Source of the DNA: Blastomyces gilchristii SLH14081
Lineage: Eukaryota > Ascomycota > Eurotiomycetes > Onygenales > Ajellomycetaceae
Length of the DNA: 24,674 bases
Assembly: GCF_000003855.2 (NCBI RefSeq)
Contig: NW_003101654.1
Span: 200,831-225,504, forward strand
Direction: 5' to 3'
Below are positions 19,248-24,674 of the stretch, piece after piece (positions within the stretch are counted from its first letter, which is position 1; each line of letters opens with the position of its first letter). The notes beneath the pieces were generated by a model that saw nothing but the letters and a program-made list of their open reading frames with translations, was not told the origin of the DNA and ran no database searches. Made by a program: the position numbers and the translations under genes.

Positions 19248-20406
19248 ACAATATACTCAGGATTTTAATTCACATTGCAGAATAAGCACTCTGTTGAATC
19301 AAATCTATCATCAATTCTTTATATATAAGATTTGAAATAACCATGTTCTAGTTTCAGCTGAATTATAGATGAGAATATTTTCTTTTTACATTTAATTAAA
19401 CAAGATTTTCACTTTGATTTTGTCTCAAATCTTGAATAATGTCTACTCTTCTTTTGTTTCTGCCAGCTTTCATTTCACTTGTTTAAACAAGATTCTTTTA
19501 TCTTTCTCTTTATGAAAGATCAGAACACTGTTTTTTGAATAGATCTGCTTAATTCTGAACCCTTTTTTACAGCTGAATCAGCCAATTCATTGTCATGAAT
19601 ATTCATATGAGCAGAAACTCAATGCAGATAAATTATCAGTTTTGATGTTCTTCTCTTTTGAATTTTCAAAACAGAGTTTAAAATCAGTTTAAGATTCATT
19701 TGATCATTATGAATCTGACTATTTCTAAGTCTTTTTAAAGCAGCTTGACTATCAGAGAATATTCATGCCTCTTTCAAATCATTTTCTCTTTTATGAGATT
19801 TTATTTCAATGAGTTTGAAAGCTTTCACTATTACAAATAGTTCAGCATCAAAGACTTCAGATTCACAGCCTAAATTTCAGAAATCTGAGATAAAATTAAT
19901 ATTATCTTCAGTATAAGCAATGCCTGTGTCTAATCTATTTAAATTCTCATTTTTTGAGTCATCTGAGTAGATCAGAATAGAGTCTTTTATATTAATTGTA
20001 GAGATCTTCTTCAAATGCTGTTCATATTCTCTCTCTTTAGATAGTTTACTTATTTGTAAGTCTATGAGAGATTCTAGCTTTTCTCTCCAGAGAGATATCT
20101 TCTCATGATCAATTTTCTCAACATTTAATGAAGAAAATTGATTCTTAATAAGTGAACATAGTCTATACAGTTGAGAGGGCATTTTCTTTAAAGTATTATT
20201 CTCATTTCAATCAAGAAATCTAATTCAATTCAGTTCATTTCCTGAGTTAACTGATGAAAATGAAGAAGAGACTCTTTCTCTGATTATATAATTTAAGCTC
20301 ATCTTCATGACTCTCAGAGCATAGTTCATACAGGCCTTTTCAAATTGAATAGCAGGAGATGGAATTAAAGCTTCAATTTCCATTACTTTAATAGAAGATG
20401 ACTTGA
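19248..20406 (-). pseudogene. LINE ORF2: RNase H domain and linker
   Basis: On the minus strand, a post-RT linker (a 101-codon open stretch, 20182-19877) leads into RNase H. Motifs are YSDDS at 19956-19970 (family YTDGS; the catalytic Asp is present, Gly replaced by Asp), DAEL at about 19839-19852 (catalytic Glu present), SDSQAAL at about 19740-19760 (catalytic Asp present) and HDNELADS at about 19572-19596. All four catalytic positions seem to survive although stops interrupt the frame. RNase H would remove RNA from the cDNA hybrid. Part of the terminal finger remains at the left end near SINE A. Confidence 0.88.
20393..20406. repeat. Left target-site duplication of SINE B
   Basis: AGAAGATGACTTGA, repeated exactly at 21462-21475. 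Confidence 0.93.
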
Positions 20407-20500
20407 GGCCCGGTGGCGTAGTGGTTAACTACGCTACCATGAAGCTTCCCCCCGGGGAATGAATGCCAAGAGGGGGCAGGTTCGAACCCTGCAAGGGTCA
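20407..20500 (+). promoter_or_regulatory. tRNA-like head of SINE B (Pol III A and B boxes)
   Basis: The A box TGGCGTAGTGG (20413-20423) sits in a perfect D-arm pairing, GCGTAG with CTACGC. The B box GGTTCGAACCC (20479-20489) sits in a perfect T-arm, GCAGG with CCTGC. TTCCCC/GGGGAA forms a further hairpin between them. The 5' GGCCC can pair with GGGTC at the end, with one G-T. This copy has the better A box of the two. Confidence 0.87.
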
Positions 20501-21379
20501 TCTTAACCACAGCTTCCACTTGTTAAGTCATAAAACAGTACCAGAGCCCCCGGGTGCACTATAGTGAATCATTGTCAAGCTTAAGATATTCATCCTGAGG
20601 GTCCCCGGGTGCTAATTCTCACTGATCTTAGTGTTAACAGCCCCCCAGGCACTTCAAGTTAGATCAGTACTAGAGTGATTAAGGTCTAGAATGCCTGCAG
20701 AATAGTGAATCATTATCAAGCTTAACTGATCAGGTCTTATCTCCCTCACTCTAGACACTCACTTCTGAGGAATGAGATTTAAAAACTATCTGATTAGGAC
20801 ACCCTGGGCCTAGCAAGAACCTAGGTGAGACAAGACCTAGGCACTCTTAATAGGTGGTTAGTGCAAGCAAGACTGTGACAGTCAATTGATAGGCTGAAAT
20901 GCTGAGATTGACAGCTGGAAGATTAGAGACTTAACTAGAATTGAGTAGTTCTGATGTTATTCTTAGTGAGAATCTCACTTATGAATAAGCTAGTTACAGA
21001 AGCTAGCTGGGCAGCAGCTCTGTAGAAGAAATGATAACTTCTGAAGTGAGCCTGAGAGAACAGAGGCAGCAGTCAGTTATATAGAGTGTTAAAATATGTA
21101 TATAGCTTAAGATATAAACTGCAGAGATCTTATTCTATAGCTCTCTTTACTGTACTTGTTTTCTTCTATTCTTTTCTCCATCTATTTAATATATCTATCT
21201 TTAAGACTATATTCTCTTTTCTTTTATCATAATATTTTCAAATAATTTCAAACTATCAGAAGGTGTTGAAATACTGTAATTTATAAACAGTTTTTATATT
21301 CTGAGCTGGAATTTTCTGATTTTGTATATTTAAAACTGATAAATGTATAATAGTTGACTCTATAGATATAGGAAAAACT

Positions 21380-21400
21380 CTGAGAACTAAAGATTCTCAG
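21380..21400 (+). promoter_or_regulatory. Tail stem-loop of SINE B
   Basis: CTGAGAA (21380-21386) pairs with TTCTCAG (21394-21400), as in SINE A and the LINEs. Confidence 0.65.
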
Positions 21401-21461
21401 GTAGATGTCATAGTCTCTGACTGCATACATCTATAATTGAAGAATAATAATAATAATAATA

Positions 21462-21475
21462 AGAAGATGACTTGA
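21462..21475. repeat. Right target-site duplication of SINE B
   Basis: AGAAGATGACTTGA, partner of 20393-20406. Confidence 0.93.
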
Positions 21476-23100
21476 ATGCTCTCAGAATTCTTCTCAAAGC
21501 TCTGTTTTATAGACTTTGAAAGAGTTCAGTGAAGTTTCCTTGATTATTTCATAAAACTTGAACTTCATAATCAGCTACTGAGGTAATACAGGCTATGTAT
21601 AACTGTCTTATAGTCTGAAAGAATAGATCACTCTCAGTATTTAATAGTCTGATTATACTATTCAGTAGTCTCTCTGTCTTGATGATTCTTTGTTGAATAT
21701 AATATTTAAAATTCAACTTGGAGTTTAATCATACTTCTAGTCATTTGACATTTAAACTGAGTTTAATCTCTTTATTCAAAAGAGTTAGACTTAGTTCTTT
21801 CTCATTAAATCTGAGAAAAAAGTGAATTAGCTCAGTTTTATTTATATTAAATTGAATTAGATTGATATCTGCTCTAACAAAGATTTTCTTTACTGCTTTC
21901 TCAATCACTTCTAAATTCTCTTTGATTGTCTTTGAACTGTAGAGTAGATCAATATTATCTATATAACTTGAAGATCTCACTATTTTCATCTCTCTATTCT
22001 TGAATAGATATGCAGTGTATATTGCAAATAAAACAGGTGAGATTGAAGATTCTTGTGATACTTCTATTTTTATCTCAGTTTTATCTTGTTTTCTTCCATC
22101 AAAGAATAGTTGTATAATTCTTTTAGATATGAAACAATTGACTCATTTTATTAGAGAAAGTGGCAGTTTTAACATCTTCAAAGTTTGAATTATCTTAGAC
22201 TTTGACACATGATCAAATGCATCTTTTATAACAATAAAAACTGCAGTTGAGACCAGGCCTTCATGCTTTGCTACTTGAATATCATGAATAACTGAGAGAA
22301 CAGTATTAATTGCAGAACATTGTTTTCTATCTTTCATTTGTTCATTAAATAGAAGAGAATCACTAATAGAGCTTATAAAAGATAATCTAGTAGCTATTAT
22401 CTTTTCTAGAAATTTTCCTAAACAGTTCAACAGAGATATTACTCTATATGACTTAGGAATTGAAGCCTTTCTATTAGGTTTTGCAAGGATTACTTCAGTA
22501 GCTTCTCTTCAGTATTCAGAATGATAATCATTTTTTAAGAGATTGAAAAAGAGCTCAAAATATTCATTCTTCAAGTAGGAATATATGTTTTGAATAATTG
22601 AGTGATTAATTGAATAAGGCCCTGCAGCAGTTTTAATTGAACTTGAGAATATTGCTGACTCTAGTTCATCATATGTAAGCTCAGATCATTCCCAGTTATT
22701 TTCATTAATATATTCATGAAATGACATATTCTTCTCTTCTAAATGTGATGAGTTTTAAAAGAGAATTCTTATAAAAGCTTGACATTTTTTCTTAAAAGAG
22801 TTTGCTGTATATAATTCATTCTGAAATTCATATTCTAAGGTTGAAAGCTTTGCTACACTTCTTATTTTAGTATAGTTGAAGACTTTAAAGACTTCTTTTT
22901 CTTATACTTCTTCAAGAAATTTGTTTCAGCAATCTGTTTTGGCTTTTTTAATATCTGAAAAATATTCATTTTGAATAGCTTTGAACTCTTCATCAGATAT
23001 TAAGTGATTCTTTCAATCTCTCTTAGCAGTGGCTAATTGCTTTCTTTTAGAAGTGATATTCTCATTTCATCAAGGTTTGAAAATACTCAGAAGACTTTTT
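21476..23100 (-). pseudogene. LINE ORF2: reverse transcriptase domain
   Basis: Minus-strand motifs: FIVIKDAFDHVS at about 22200-22238 (motif A; related LINEs have F-x-D-V-K-G-A-F-D, so the first catalytic Asp is replaced by Val), VSQESSISPVLFAIY near 22025-22070 (the 'PQGSPLSPxLF' block with Gly to Glu and Pro to Ser changes), and YIDN at 21954-21965 (the Y/F-x-D-D box with the last Asp changed to Asn). Two long open stretches (22430-22143 and 21989-21741) remain. The thumb region extends to SINE B. The enzyme copies RNA at the nicked target; this copy is inactive. Confidence 0.9.
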
Positions 23101-24063
23101 CTTTGAAATATTTTCTTCAATACTTGTTAGAAGAATAGATGTAATCAGCTTTGCTCTATTCTCAAGCATTTCATTTGATATATCTTGACTTTGATTTCAA
23201 TAGAGCTCACTCTGTCTTTCAGATTTCAGCTGTTTTACTCTTTCTTCAACTGCTTTTCAATCAGCTTTTTCAAAGTTATACTGATTAGAGAGAAGAGGAT
23301 TTTCACTTCTTTGTTTTTCACTCAGTTCAATATCAAATTGAATGATCTCATGACCTGATCCTGAGGTTTCATTTGAATCAATAAACCAGTTTATAAGTCT
23401 TTTTTCAATTAGATTTTGTGATATGAAAGTTAGATCTATAATAGATTTCTGTTTCATGCCTTTTCTAAAGAATGTTTGTTGATCAGACTTGTTAACTAAA
23501 TCTATTGAATGCTCAAAAGTTCATTCAACCAGTTTATCTGCTCTTACTGCTCTTGTGCACTCTGAGTTCTATCAGAGATGATGTGTATTGAAGTCTTCTA
23601 CAATTATAGAGTTTTTTAAGAGAGTTATATTCAAAAATCCTCTATTAATTGTTCAGGTATTGTTGTTTTCTTTCAATGATTTTTCATTATAGATATTTAT
23701 AAGTTGAATAGTATCAAACTCATTATCTTTATCTATAATGTCACTCACTAGAATGTCAGAGTCAGATATGATATCAAATCTCAGATTAAATTGATATCTT
23801 GATCTTTTTCTCTCATAGATTGCTACTCTTGATTTTATCTCAGATTTTTCAGAAAGAAAGCAGTAATAGCTTGAATGAGAAATAATGTACTTTTGCTCAG
23901 TATCAAAGTTTGATTCTTGAAGAAGTACAAGATCAACTTTTTATTCAAATACAATCTGAAGACAAGAATAAATGCACTTTGAGTTTCTATTCACATTGTT
24001 TTGAATAAATGTGATTTTTGAAGAGTTTTTAAACTTTTTTTGTTATTTTTGTTGTACATTCAT
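23101..24063 (-). pseudogene. LINE ORF2: APE-type endonuclease and ORF2 start
   Basis: ORF2 begins with ATG at 24063 (MNVQQK), matching the start at 16135 in the plus copy. Endonuclease motifs: QNNVNRN near 24000 (substrate Asn region), LLQES at 23911-23925 (catalytic Glu), EDFNTHH at about 23578-23598 (family GDFNxHH, Gly to Glu), IDLTF near 23440, and the terminal SGH at about 23350-23358 where S-D-H is usual. A 66-codon stretch is open (23457-23257). The following linker runs toward RT with several TGA stops at probable Trp codons. Confidence 0.88.
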
Positions 24064-24212
24064 ACTAAAAGAGAGTGAAGATATAGTAGAATCTAATCAC
24101 TATCACCAGATAGTAGATTATAACTATTTTGAAAAGCAGGAATCTCAACTGCTTGCATTCTATCTAGTTTATTATCAGAGTCATTTCTCAATTCTCTAAT
24201 CTTAATCAGTGT

Positions 24213-24674
24213 TTAAGCATTCAAATTCTGTTTACATTTAGCTGGAGAATTGAAGTTTGAAGATCTAGATAGTTGAGAGTTTCTTCTTTTTAAGCTTACA
24301 GTTGTGAATTTACTGGCTTGACTTTTCTCTTCAGTTTTAGATTCACTTTGAGCTTCATCTTTTCTCCAGTTCTTCTGAGTTCTTGAAGTAAATACACATT
24401 CTTTTGAGCTAGATGCATGTTTTTCTTTGCAATTGAAGCACTTAAGCAGAGTATGTTGACATATTTCATCTCTTTTTGAGCATGTTTCACATTTATGCTC
24501 ACTAGTTTTATGATCTCTAGCACAGAATGTGTATTTTGAGTCTCTGAAATAAGAGATTGCAAAGTGTCTATATCTTTGACAGTTTGAACACTGTGTTTGA
24601 GCTTTGAGATTCATTCTTGAATCTTTGTATTCATGAACTCTCATTTTCAAATCTGCTACTCTTACTTCAGAGAT
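24213..24674 (-). pseudogene. LINE ORF1 C-terminus with zinc knuckle cluster, cut by window edge
   Basis: An open stretch of 145 codons from 24650 to the stop at 24213, entering from beyond the right edge. It has a first knuckle CSNCQRYRHFAISY (CX2CX4HX4C with the last Cys changed to Tyr), a second Cys/His group around CARDHKTSEHKCETC, and a third CFNCKEKHASSSKEC (CX2CX4HX5C) that is intact. A Ser/Lys-rich tail follows. Gag-like knuckles at the ORF1 end are standard for Tad1/I-type LINEs and bind nucleic acid. The stretch is open here but not in the plus copy, so this is the better-preserved version. A second overlapping frame (24562-24296) looks like a shadow. Confidence 0.85.

Larger units (their letters stand above)
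20407..21461 (+). mobile_element. tRNA-headed long SINE, copy B (1055 bp)
   Basis: Same architecture as copy A: tRNA-like head, non-coding body, a LINE-like end from about 21141 and a terminal AAT repeat, with perfect 14-bp duplications. It lies in ORF2 between the RT and RNase H regions, in the opposite orientation to the LINE. Copies A and B align end to end. They differ mostly by transitions at CC, GG or CG. The repeated body motif is at 20561-20584 and 20702-20725. It has no open frame, so movement must depend on an enzyme supplied by another element. Confidence 0.93.
17587..24674 (-). mobile_element. Tad1-like LINE, long minus-strand copy with two SINE insertions
   Basis: On the minus strand, from the right edge: end of ORF1 (24674-24213), ORF2 with APE endonuclease, RT, RNase H and CCHC finger (24063 to about 17963), a 3' UTR, and a terminal AAT-repeat tail (17587-17609, seen as ATT repeats). 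Removing the two SINEs and one copy of each duplication gives an ORF2 of roughly 1,300 codons, usual for this group. It entered the plus-strand LINE at 17586/17587. The 5' end is outside the window. It is less mutated than the plus-strand copy, with several 60-95-codon open stretches, but RT catalytic residues are lost. Confidence 0.92.

Noticed and set aside
1..24674. CRISPR array, bacterial operon or prophage
   Set aside because: No spaced direct repeats, no ribosome binding sites and no bacterial genes; all recognisable proteins are eukaryotic retrotransposon proteins.

Overview
The window looks like a transposon graveyard from the nuclear genome of a filamentous fungus, most likely an ascomycete (Pezizomycotina). 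It holds a Gypsy element, a chromodomain-type Gypsy element, a Copia remnant, Tad1-like LINEs with RNase H, tRNA-headed SINEs and hAT-like MITEs. All coding copies are broken by many in-frame stops caused by C-to-T / G-to-A changes, as expected of repeat-induced mutation. No intact host gene, no functional tRNA or rRNA, and no bacterial feature is visible.

Layout. 1-2895 (minus): Gypsy element A, cut by the left edge, with RT, zinc knuckle, Gag N-terminus and a GC-rich LTR end. 2896-4055: AT-rich sequence with a purine-rich low-complexity block. 4056-4561: hAT-like MITE copy 1. About 5000-6060 (minus): end of a Copia element (LTR, RNase H). 6188-6509: two diverged 160-bp tandem units. 7436-17586 (plus): a Tad1-like LINE that starts with three 53-bp tandem units and carries ORF1 and the start of ORF2. 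It is split by Gypsy element B (8241-15162) and MITE copy 2 (16878-17381). Gypsy B is itself split by a 5'-truncated minus-strand LINE (9871-11062). 17587-24674 (minus): a second, long copy of the same LINE, inserted into the plus-strand LINE and running off the right edge. It is split by two SINEs (18168-19232 and 20407-21461).

How the parts fit together. The SINEs carry a tRNA-like RNA polymerase III promoter at one end. Their last ~320 bases are nearly identical to the 3' end of the LINE, including a conserved stem-loop and a terminal (AAT)n tail. This is the classic arrangement in which a LINE reverse transcriptase moves a parasitic SINE. The SINEs are unusually long (about 1.06 kb). Perfect target-site duplications (13, 8, 15 and 14 bp) fix the boundaries of one LINE, one MITE and both SINEs, and a near-perfect one (8 bp) fixes the other MITE, so the order of insertion can be read directly.

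The mutation pattern is notable. CC/GG and CG are nearly absent from the degraded parts, while CA/TG stay common. Trp codons mostly became TGA. This differs from classical RIP, which prefers CpA.
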